Origin: Orobanche coerulescens
Taxonomy: Eukaryota > Streptophyta > Magnoliopsida > Lamiales > Orobanchaceae
DNA length: 64,000 nt
NCBI GenBank assembly: GCA_033398695.1
Contig: CM065802.1
Span: forward strand, 143,764,096-143,828,095
Direction: 5' to 3'
The notes below the pieces were generated by a model that had not been told where the DNA came from, ran no database searches, and saw nothing but the letters and a program-made list of their open reading frames with translations. This document shows, piece by piece, positions 34,829 to 45,019 of the stretch. The stretch's first letter is position 1. Each line of letters begins with the position of its first letter. The position numbers were made by a program, and so were the translations under genes.

Positions 34829-34846
34829 AGTTTCGGGACGAAACTC
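34828..34846 (+). other. Hairpin before G1 polypurine tract
   Basis: GAGTTTCG GGA CGAAACTC: 8-bp stem, 3-nt loop, overlapping the pol stop codon. The outer pair is G-C, where G2 and G3 have A-T, a compensatory change. The polypurine tract TTAGAAGGAGAGTA follows at 34851-34864. Confidence 0.8.
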
Positions 34847-34864
34847 CTCTTTAGAAGGAGAGTA

Positions 34865-35903
34865 TGTAATATCCAGATTAATTGTTGAGTATTTCATCTT
34901 TATTGAACCCTGTATTATTCGAATTTGCGATATCAATAATCGAAGTATGACAATTCTCGTATTCGTATCCATGTGCATGATAATATCAACATGGCCGTAC
35001 GTTATCTGCGAAGAATAGCGTATGCTACGAGTGAAGCGTTGCGTACGTAAGACAACCAATAATTGAGTAGGGCGGCTAGCACATGAGCCAGCTGGTGGTG
35101 GGCTCGGCCAGATCCTCATTAGATTCTCACGGCATGAACCTAGACAGTTTTTAAGTCAACGGGTGTTAACGTACGCTAAGTTATGTAACTAGCGTATGCT
35201 AATGGGTGTTGCTTACGTACGTAACTTGATGGTATAGCGTACGTAAGCGAGTACAGAACGAGACAGTAAGCTATTATTGAACGTTAACGTACGCTAAGGA
35301 TAACAGATAGCATGCGCTAAGTGTATTACGTACGTTATGCATGAAGGCTAACGTACGTAAAGCCAGAAACATTATAAATGAGACAGCACCCCATTTCATT
35401 TGTCTACGTTTTATTCACTTGTCCTCCACTTCTTGAAGTTCAGAGGGCCTCCCCCTTCTACATAAACACCCTTAGACCACCTATACTTGATCATTGAAGA
35501 TTGGATATCACTTATACTTGATCATTGAAGTTGAGAAACATCTTGGATTGGCACACAAGCAACCGGAGTTGGATTATACCTATTGTCTCGGCGTTTTTCT
35601 TCATCTTAAGGTATGTTATGCTATCTCCAACCTTGGATTCATGTTCTTAAAGATGTTATGATCATGCTACCGAGAATATTATGTACTATAGATGACTTAG
35701 GCTCTGTTCTTTTGGACTGAATGAATCGAATCGAATCGAACTAAATCGAATCGAATCAATGGAATCGAATCGAATCGAATTGAAATAAATCGAATCGAAT
35801 TGAAATATATATTAAGGGTAAATAATAATAATAATAGTAATTAACAACAACAACGATAATAGTAATATTATTAGTAATAATAACAATAATAATAATAATT
35901 AAG

Positions 35904-35935
<32 letters not shown>

Positions 35936-37743
35936 GAAGAATTGAGCCGAATCGAATCGAATCGAATCGAATCGAATCGAATCGAACTAAATCGAATGGA
36001 CTCGAATCGAATCGAACGGAATCGAATCAATCAAAATCAAAAAATAAGTCCAAAAGAACCGGGCCTTATTCAACCAAAAATCATGTTTAGAGGATGGGAT
36101 GATTATGCTTGAGTTATCTTTGTTAAGAACATTATAGTTAGAGTCTTGTTACGACAAACAATAAGAGTTGTGTTCTGAGATTGATAATCCGTATCGAATG
36201 GTGTTGCAATAATAATCGTAGGCTTGGTATGAATATCACTTTTGCCGGACTTAAGAAAAGGATCATCGAAGGTTGTATCATTCCTTATAAGTTAGATTGG
36301 TTAATTAATCTTCATGATGAAGTTTGAATGTATTGATGATATTGGTAACAAGTGTATCAACCTTAGATTACCCGAACTACATAAGATAATTTGTGATCAA
36401 GATTGGAGTATGACGTCATGATGATATGCTTATCCTTGAAAGTGGAAAACACTGAACATCATTAGATCATCCAAGTTTTCATGAGTGTAACATATATGAA
36501 GACAACGTACGTTAAATACTGAGAATTTCGTGCGATGAGTCAGTCGTATGATCAGGGAGGATACTGTCAGATGCATGTTTAGCGTGCGCTAGGCTCTGTA
36601 GCTTACGTACGCTAACGGGCCGACTTAACGTACGCTACGTTGGGTACGTAACGTACGTTATATCATCAGACGAGTCATTCGTCTGATCAGAGAGGAATTG
36701 TCTAATGCATGATTAGCGTACGCTAGGCTTCGTAGCTTACGTACACTAACGACCATACTTAACGTACGCTATGGTTGGTACATAACGTACGTTATGCAGA
36801 TCAGACAGGTTACGTTTTGTTGAACTTTCGGCCGTAACTTAGGATGTTAGATGTTCATACATTAGTTATTCGACGTGAGATGAACTCTATATTATTTCTT
36901 ATGTTTAAGGTTCGAACTTTGCAACGTTATAGATGGAGGGGGGTGACCTTCGAGTGTATTGATACCTGTCGGAGTATTATTCTTGTCATCGAATCGAGGC
37001 AAGTACATTAATTTTATTTGTGCGTATTAATGTCGACTATGTTATGGTTGTATTGTTGCGTACTCGTTAATTGTCCACCATGCATTGGTCCGATGCGATC
37101 ATCATGGGAATCTATAGCTGTGTGCGCTGGATCGCTGGACAGGTATTGCCACCATGCATTGGTCCGATGGGATCATCATGGGAATCTATAGCTGTGTGCG
37201 CTGGATCGCTGGAATACCACGAGTATATTGAGATTGTTATGATGTGCTATGTGTTGCTATTATTTCTCGTTGGAGAAATTTGTCGTGATTATGATTGATA
37301 ATATTGACGTTCTTATTTAAGGATTTGATGATTAAATCCTTGTTATATAATTATCGTACTTGTACTAGCATCGTTGTGCTAACCCCTTCGGGGGTGAACA
37401 TTTTTTTATGTTCAGGATCCAGGAGAGCAGGAAAACAACCACTGGGGCTGCATGACGACGAGGGTGCAGAGTGATGTTCTGGCCGATTTATTTGTCAGAT
37501 GTTTGTGTCGTCTTTAATAAGTACTCGAGTACATTATCTTCTATGATGTTGGATTTGGCTATGTATTAATGTTCTTCGTTATACGTTTGTATTTTCAGTA
37601 CTGTTTCAGAACCATTGTATTTTATTTCAATTACTTTCATTTGGTGGGTATTTGATATTGTCTTCTCATTCATCAGCCTTCTATATTCTTACATAAAGGA
37701 TTTACGGCGCTGTAATATTCCTGAATATATCGGGGGTGTTACA
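34865..37743 (+). repeat. G1 3' LTR
   Basis: 2879 bp, TGTAATATCCAG to GGGGGTGTTACA. Longer than the 5' LTR because of the MITE at 35700-36065. Repeats all internal features of the 5' copy, with better-preserved TA-centred 12-mers (for example near 36598-36660). Confidence 0.92.
35700..36065. mobile_element. M2: Tourist-like MITE with internal microsatellites
   Basis: 366 bp flanked by TTA on both sides (35697-35699, 36066-36068); the 5' LTR has the empty site GACTTATTCAACC near 28230. Ends GGCTCTGTTCTTTTGGACT and, on the other strand, GGCCCGGTTCTTTTGGACT, an inverted repeat of about 19 bp with two mismatches. TTA duplication and GGNCTGTTC ends fit PIF/Harbinger (Tourist) MITEs. The body is (AATCG)n on both sides of (AAT)n. 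Confidence 0.88.
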
Positions 37744-40355
37744 AAAGTAAGTTAGCGCACGCTAGGAATGTACAATATATATCAGTAGTTGGCTATTATT
37801 CTTCATTTTTGTCCATTCCTTCCTTGCAACCGATAGACAGAGTTCTTAGAGAGATGTTTGAGGTTCCAAACACTTGAGTTGATCGTTCCTAACAACATTT
37901 GAAGCTTGGAAGTGATTGAGAATGGATTCAACCTTGGAAATCAATCCATTCCTTCAAAGAGGTAATTACTCTTCTCATTTAGATTTCGTTTTGGATTGAA
38001 TGTTGATGTTCTTGAGTTGATGATTATCATATAAACAAGATGATGAGCATGATTATGAGATGGATTACCGGATTATGATGATATTGTTGTTGATATATGG
38101 ATATTGACATGATTCTTGTGGTTTGAATTGTGTAGTTCGTTTTCTTGAGATAAGTTGGTTAATCATTCTCCTCCTTTACAGATGTTGATGTCATTGTTGA
38201 TGATTACTCTCTGTAATGTTAGATTATGGAAGTGTTGTTATGGTTCTTGGTATTCATATGTTGATATTGAGGAGGAAGATGATCTATGAATATATGACTT
38301 GGATTATGAGGTGGATGATTGTTTTTATATTAAAGGATGTCGGATTTCGTTGTTTTGATAGCTATGAACATGGTTTCGAATCACTTAGTGTTCTTGATAA
38401 TCGCCATATGTTTATTGATACTTGTAAGGCATGCATCTGTACAGCATTAGCGCATGATAAGCTTACTGGCTAGCGCACGCTAATTGAAGCGACTTAGTGC
38501 ACGCTACATTAAGTGATTAACGTGCGCTAAGGGGATAGGCGGTTCAGTATATCCTGTTTTGGTTATGTATTCGTGATCGTTTAAGTTGGATTGATCAGAC
38601 TTTTGGTTAACCGAGATATTGTTGAACCTTTGTGAATTGGTTATATGGATTGTTGATTGTTATCGAACTTGTTGTTTATCGATTATTATAATAGGTTGAG
38701 ATTATTGATCGGTGATTAGAACAATGCTTTGCGGTCGTATTCGAGAATGTTTGTAGATTGCTTTGGTTGGGTCTGAGGAGTTCGTAGACGAAGGCAATGG
38801 GATTGGTAATGGCTTCATCGGTATCGATCCAAGTTATTACTTGTACAGTTTATAATATTTAATGAATGGTTTCGATTTCATTCGTTTATAATTCGTATAG
38901 CGAAGATTATAATTGTGAACTCTGGAGATTTTGATTTTATGTGGTCTTCCGATTTTTTGGAGTTAAATCATAATGTATATGATTTATATTTTATTATTGG
39001 TATACTTGGGTATCGAGGATACATTGTGATAAAGACGAAGATATGAATTATCTGCAATCCGTGATATTTTGGACCGTCGAGTATTGAGAATAATGGTTCG
39101 TGATGGTTTAGACATCGAGATTGCTCACGAAGGACTCGGGGCAAGTACTCTAATCATTTTTTTCATTTTGGGTCGAGCATGTTGTGATACATTTGTGTAT
39201 TGTTGTCGTCATACATTTGTGTAATGTTGTTAATATGCATTTGTGCATTATTGTCGTATGTCCACCTCGCGTTGGTCCGACGGGATCATCGGGGGATCTA
39301 TGCTAGCGTGCGCTGGATCATCGGACAGGTTTTTCCACCACGGTTGGTCTGACAGGATCATCGTGGGATCTTGGCAGTGAACCCTGGATCATCAGATTAC
39401 CATGTGTTGTTATTGTGCATATGTATATTATGGGTTTGCCATAAGTATACATTGTTGTTATTGATGTGAGCATATTGACGTTGTCATATCTTGAGGTATG
39501 TTCAGTATTTCCTTTGGTATTTGTCTTTGATGGACAATCGATTATCGTGTTGAGATGTAATGATGTTACCCAACGGACTGGGTTGGACAGAGTTAGTAGA
39601 TTTCGTAACAGTGAGTTATGATAATATTTTGAGATTCTTGGGTATTGTTGAGATACAATACAGATTTTTCGGTATGAGCTTATTGTGTTGTTGAAAGGAT
39701 ACAAGATGTGAACTTTGGTAATTATTATCACGAGTTGGTAAAGTTCTGGCGATAAGATTACATTGGTCGTATTCTTACTTAGTATTTTCATTGGTATGTA
39801 ATTATTAACGTGATGTGATGGTTATCATTGTTGGATATTATGGATGACCCCATCGTGGGATTTCTTTTTAGGTTCTTGGATTATCAAGCTTGTAGCGGTC
39901 GTGGAGAGATGAGCTTCCCTGAGGATACTGGCTAGGGCATGTATTTGTGTATTTAATTTCCTGATCAGTTCTTGTATTCCACTGCTAGAGTATTTTAATT
40001 GTTTGTCTTTTTTTCCGCTGCGTGAGTATTTTTAAATGGCCTTTTGGTATCTGGTAACCTAGGTTACTTTGGCAATCGTTTTCTAAACTATTCTGTCGTT
40101 ATATGTAATCGATAGCTTAACGTATGTTTTCAAACTGTTGAGTTTTGGCATTTCGGGCCTTGTCGTTTCAAATGAGATTTTACGACGGTTTTGATAAACG
40201 AGTTTTATAAAGTCTTCGAATGTTTTAAATAGATAATACCGTCGTTAGGCTCTTGGGCGTTTGTAAATGTTTGCGAAAATTTCCTTCAGCCTTATGGGTT
40301 CCATCTCAGGGCCCACGACACTGTAATATTTCCGGTCGGATCTGGGGGTGTTACA
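37744..40355 (+). repeat. G2 3' LTR, second piece
   Basis: Begins with AAAGT and matches 21401-24140 of the 5' LTR. TATA region at about 37774. Lacks the 99 bp between two TCATAT repeats, a deletion by short-repeat recombination (junction near 39485). Holds the duplicated GTCCGACGGG module (about 39269-39396) and the GGGGGTGTTACA end. Confidence 0.9.
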
Positions 40356-41244
40356 GAATGCTTTTTTTCTTTCTCTGACAGCTAAGTTGAGATGCTGTCG
40401 GGAACAGTCCTTTTCTTACTCACAATCTTCTTCTTTTATTCTCCAGCCATGGTCTTTGTATATTGACCACTTATGTCTCTCAGATCAGTCGACTTCGGCA
40501 TGGAGTTAGGATCAAGTCTATGCTCAATTGGAGTGGCCTTAGTCCCACCAAGAATCTTTCAAACTAGAATCTTCCTAGCAGCAGAATATTGTTTATTGCC
40601 AGATTATGTGCGAATGTAGTTCATCACAAGTCCAAAAGATTTTCTAGCAGTATCTGGTTTCAAAACTTCTCCTGGAAGGCATTGGAACATAATCTGATAC
40701 CAGTTGACCTTATGGCAACACAAGATTGCCATCATCATCCTCAATTACAGGCGAGTACATATCTCAAAGGTCCCACTGTGATTTTCAACAACTCTTTAAC
40801 AAAATTCATGCAGGTAAAATAGGGTAAGGCAGAATTCTTCTTGTGGCATGATATGTGCAGGTTCTTGGCATTAAAATTTCCACTGAATAACTTCCAAAAA
40901 GAGTAGATAAGATCATTTCCAAAAGTCTTGAGGTCCTCCAAAGTGAGACCATCATAAGGGAGCTTGTACAACTGCTCCAACAGTGCCGGTGTGATTGAGA
41001 TATCCTTATCTTGCACGGTGCTCATAATAGCAATTGCAAGTGAGCCTTTCTTTTCGGATTTATACATGAATTCAATATAGAGATATAATTCGTCGACAAT
41101 GGGTTCATCATAGTTTTTAGGGTGTAGGCGTCCCAGCCAGTACAACCCTTATTGTTTCACGTGAGTAACAACGTTCATCGATTTTATGTCCTCCGACTCA
41201 TATGATGCATTCTTGGAGAAAAGATCTGGCAAACATTCTGCCAT
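40356..41244 (-). pseudogene. C2 extra ORF, N-terminal part
   Basis: Minus-strand frame from an ATG at 41244 (MAECLPDLFSKNASY). One TAA near 41149 interrupts it. The open part 41145-40741 has EPIVDELYLYIEFMYKSE, a V-Q-D-K-D-I-S-I-T segment, then LYKLPYDGLTLEDLKTF. Further on a basic block (K-K-K-I-V-S-K-K-R) runs into the G2 junction. Overall pattern (globular start with a LP-x-x-G-L block, then a basic linker) recalls a protein found in many copies in Lamiales genomes; this is memory, not a search. With 13970-15675 the protein would be about 850 aa. Role unknown. Confidence 0.6.
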
Positions 41245-42050
41245 CAATCACAAGAGAGTCCTTCTCTAGAGTTTGAGATGAGGTCTAAGAATATGCCATT
41301 ATGAAGTTTGAAAAGAGCAGGACAGATCGCAAAAAAAATGCTTAATTGTTTGTGCTGTATGCTGTAGGCTCCTACTATTGTAAAAAGTAATAAATAATCT
41401 TTAGGTGAACACAAGTGCCCTTTATAGGTGCTGGAGGGCTAGGTTAAAGTGAACTGTCAAATTTAATGGATGGGAACAGTTTTTAGATGAACATACAAGA
41501 TGGATTGGGACATAACCGATGCGTCTTATCGATCAATTTTGAAAATTAATGACGGTCCCACCTCTAACATGTTACAGCCTCCACTATGCACGATTAAGTG
41601 CTGTAAATAATTTTAAATTTCAGATTTAGAGGTTTTAATTTCCAGATACCATTTCGAGAATAATTATATAATTGTTTAAGTTCAGACAAATCACGTGGAC
41701 TAAGAACGATTTTGAAAAGGTTAAGTGTATTCAATTGGATACTATGAAAATAATCAATTGATATCCTACAACATATTTGCCATATCCACGAAAATAGAAC
41801 ATCCCCCCTTAGTTGGTATATATGATTCAATTCTTACAACAAAAGATAATTAATACTGTATTGAAGGGTCCTACAATATTCCCCCTTCATTAATATATAC
41901 TACATTTGTATGAAGGGAACCATACGATCTTCTTGCTATAGTGAAGATATGACTTTGTTTGTGTCTACATTTAACAAGGATAGATATTGTATTCATGGGC
42001 CCTACAATATTCTCTCTCGGTTGATGAGTACGAAAGTAAAAAAACTTATA
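41245..42050 (-). other. C2 spacer between pol and extra ORF, no gene
   Basis: About 800 bp, AT-rich, no protein motif. It would serve as the leader of the extra ORF. Confidence 0.5.
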
Positions 42051-42056
42051 AGGATT

Positions 42057-45019
42057 TTAATCGAGTTGTAGCATTTCTAGTTCCTGATGAAACATACAGA
42101 ACCTGGATATGTTGGCAATCTGGATGTCTGTATAGATCTTCTCGATCCGAACATCCTCGTTCACAATATGGTTTCTGATGAAGTGATGCTTTATATCAAT
42201 GTCTTTAGTCCTTGAGTGCAATACATGATTGTGCGTTATTGCAATTGCACTCGTACTACCACACATGATTGGTGTTTATTTGGCCTCAATGCCATAGTCC
42301 TGCACCTATTGCTACATCTAGAGAATCTGCATACAGTAGCTTCCAGCAGCATAATACTATAACTGAGCTATAGAAAGTAAATTAGCTAATTGCTTCTTAC
42401 TAAACCTTGACACAAATCTTGGTCCAAGGAGTGAAAAGTTCCAGTTGTACTCTTCCTACCCAGCTTGCAACCTTTGAGATCCTAATCACTTTACCCTACA
42501 AAATCGAATCCTCCTTCCTTAGGATACCACCATCCCATGTTTATTGTTCCTTTTATGTACTTAAAGATTCGTCTAGCTGTCATGAAGTGTGATTCTTTAG
42601 GTGTTACCTGATATCGTCGACATACTCCTACAACAAATTAGATGTCGGGCTTGCTGGATGTAACGTACATGTGTGAGCTTATGAGCTTCCTGTAAAGTGA
42701 TTGTACTGCTAGTTTTCCAGCTTCGTCAGTGCTTATTTGTGTGGAAGTGCTCATGGGAGTTGATTAAGTCTCTGAGGATTTTATTCCGGACTTGTTGATA
42801 AACTCCTTGCTGTATTTTACTTGGTTGAAGAAGGTACCTGTAGCTAACTGTTTACCTGCAAACCTAAGAAATAACTAAGTTCCCTCCACATACTCATTTC
42901 AGATTTGCTTTGCATGATATGAGAGAACTTCTTACATAGTTCTTGGTTAGTAGAACCAAAAATAATATCATCGACATATATTTGTACCATTAAGTAATCA
43001 TCACCTTCCTGTATTTTGAAGAGTGTTTTGTCGACAAATCCTTTCTCGAATTCAATATTGATTAGATAAAGCGACATGGTCTCGTACCAGGCTTTAGGTG
43101 CTTCCTTGGGTCCATACAGTGCTTTTCTTAGCCTGTAGACTTGATTACCTTCCTCAATGATAGCAACCATAGAGGTTGTTCGACATATACTTCTTTAGCT
43201 AGGTTTCTATTCGGAATGCACTCTTAACTTTCAATTGATATACAATGAAATTCTTGTGAGCTACAAAAGCTAGAAATATCCTAATTGCTAGTCTAGCTAC
43301 AACAAATGTTTCATCATAGCCAAACCCTTATTCCTGTCTGTAGTCTTAATCAACTAGTCTAGACTTGTTTCCATAACTAGTCCATTCTCATCCTTCTTGT
43401 TTTGAGATACCCATTTGTCCTAATGGCAACTTGATGGGTCAGTCTAGGAACTAAGTACCATCAATTGTTCCATTCAAAACTATTTACCTCTTCCTCCATT
43501 AAGGTAATCCAATGAGAACTGTTAATGGCTTCACTGGTATAGACTGATTCCGATTGAGCTAGAAGTATAGCTAACGTATACATGGCAAGTCTACGAAGTT
43601 CAGCTGTAGACTTCCATATAGGGAACTAGGTCATGTCATGTTCTGACACTGTTTTCTCCTGTGCACACAATATATTTCCTTATGTACTCTATATTCTCAT
43701 TCTAGTGGTAACTCCGACTTTAATATCACCAATCACTAATTCCTATGGGTGATCTCTTAACCGTCTTCTATCAATTTCTAATTCCAAATCCCTTATTATG
43801 CCCTCTTGGACTGTAGGCTCAACCTCAACTTCTACAGCCCGTTCTTCTATTCTTATAGCTTTGATATTTATTTCAAGAGAGGTGACAGGTTATCCCTGGG
43901 TCTGTAGGATTTCTTTAATGGTTGAGGTTTGAACTGCCTGAGTTAAAACATCTACACCTGTAGGATCACAATGAGGTTCATCAAACACTACATGGACTGA
44001 CTCCCAATGGTAAGTTTCCTCTTATTGAAGATCCTAAAAGACTTGTTGACATTAGAATACCAACCGAATATTCCTTCACAAGACTTATCATCGAAGGTCT
44101 TGAGCTGATCTTTCCTATTTTTGAGAACATAACACATGAAACCAAAGATATAAAGATATGCCATCATATTAGTTTTATTCGTTCACCTCATATGCGGTTT
44201 GTTGTGATGTTTGTTGATGATACACCAATTTTGTGTATAACATGTTATATTTGTTGCTTCGTCCAGAAGCACTGTGGTAACTTGCTTTCAGCAATCACCA
44301 TTCTAGTGGCTTCCTTAAGCGTCTTGTTCTTTCTTTCAGCAACACCATTTTCCTGTGGAGTTCGGGCTACTGAATTGAATACTATGCCTCTATCAGGTCG
44401 GATGGATATAATGCTCAGCCCTTTATCATTCTGTAGCTTCTTCACGTGCTTTGGAAGCTTTATGGTTGTCTCTTTCTTATTTTTCAAAAAGATTGTCCAG
44501 GTGTACCTGGAAAATTATCAACTATGACAAGAGAATATTTCTTACCTCCCAAGCTGACAGGGTCTACAGGGATATATAGGTCCATATGTAATAAATCAAG
44601 GACACTGTGGGTTGGGAGAAACGATTTGCTCTTCAGGAATGTCTTGACTTGTTTGCCTTCTGACCGGGTCCATAAACACTGCTCCTATGAAATGAAACAT
44701 CTGGAAAATATCTGACAATTCCCTGTCATGCTAACTTATTGATGGTCTTGAAGATGATGTGAGACATCCTCTTATACCATATCCAGCTTTTGTTCGCAGT
44801 GCGTTCGGAAATAACATAAGGGATTACAGTACCTGTAGGAATCCAATCAGGGACATACATGTTCTGATCTGGATCTTGTAAGGATAATTTGTTTGCTCTT
44901 GATATCCTTCGCCCTACAGTTTCCTTGTAAGAATTTAACCGAGAAATGTTTGTTTCCAAATTTTCTAATGCTTAAAAGGTTATACTGTAACCCTCCAACG
45001 TACGCTACACCGGTCTTTA
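42057..45019 (-). pseudogene. C2 pol (integrase, reverse transcriptase, RNase H), truncated
   Basis: Reading right to left on the minus strand. Gag-pre-integrase from 45019 (V-A-Y-V-G-G-L-Q-Y-N-L-L-S-I, then W-Y-K-R-M-S-H where WH is usual). Integrase core 44487-44245 with PQENGVAERKNKTLKEATR and QCFWTKQQI. Reverse transcriptase about 43170-42844 with VYRLRKALYGPKEAPKAWYE and catalytic IYVDDIIFGST. RNase H end 42420-42057 with SAIAITHNHVLHSRTKDIDI. Stops and shifts separate all blocks. Gag, protease and the 5' LTR are cut off by C3 at 45020 and may lie beyond the window. Confidence 0.82.

Larger units (their letters stand above)
27366..37743 (+). mobile_element. G1: Tekay-like Ty3-gypsy retrotransposon
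   Basis: 10.4 kb with 5' LTR 27366-29927, Met-tRNA primer site, gag, protease, reverse transcriptase, RNase H, integrase, chromodomain-like tail, polypurine tract, and 3' LTR 34865-37743. Flanked by AAAGT on both sides (27361-27365, 37744-37748). The uninterrupted target (ACAAAGTAAGTTAGCG) is visible in the G2 5' LTR near 21400. The integrase-tail motif E-E-A-T-W-E..M..YPELF is typical of chromoviruses of the Tekay/Del group. Several nonsense mutations. Confidence 0.93.
15676..40355 (+). mobile_element. G2: large gypsy-like element without coding capacity
   Basis: LTRs are 15676-24140 (split by L1) and 26668-40355 (split by G1); without the insertions they are about 3.4 and 3.3 kb. The internal part (24141-26667, 2.5 kb) has a Met-tRNA primer site and a polypurine tract but no gag or pol. 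LTRs begin TGTAATATCCGGAA (5' copy starts AGTAATATCC) and end GGGGGTGTTACA, like G1 and G3. No target duplication is seen: left flank TCTAT, right flank GAATG. It sits in the C2 extra ORF. Probably depends on proteins from a related Tekay-like element (inference). Confidence 0.85.
2356..45019 (-). mobile_element. C2: minus-strand Ty1-copia element with extra ORF, cut by C1, G2 and C3
   Basis: Own sequence is 2356-2932, 12391-15675 and 40356-45019; the rest is inserted elements. Its 3' LTR starts TGTTGG at 2356 and ends CCAACA at 13042 (plus-strand view). Going leftward from 45019 on the minus strand the order is gag-pre-integrase, integrase, reverse transcriptase, RNase H, spacer, extra ORF, polypurine tract, 3' LTR. 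An ORF downstream of pol is known from Sirevirus-type copia elements; C2 also shows the YVDDIIFGST reverse transcriptase signature seen in Tork/SIRE-like elements. The gag and 5' LTR are missing from the window because C3 enters at 45020. The 5-bp flank at the 3' end would be GAAAG (2351-2355). Confidence 0.8.

Noticed and set aside
35739..36040. Stand-alone microsatellite or satellite array
   Set aside because: The repeats are enclosed by terminal inverted repeats and a TTA duplication, so they belong to MITE M2.
39318..39791. 157-codon minus-strand open frame in the G2 3' LTR
   Set aside because: Absent as an open frame from the 5' LTR copy, and created partly by the 99-bp deletion; low-complexity composition.
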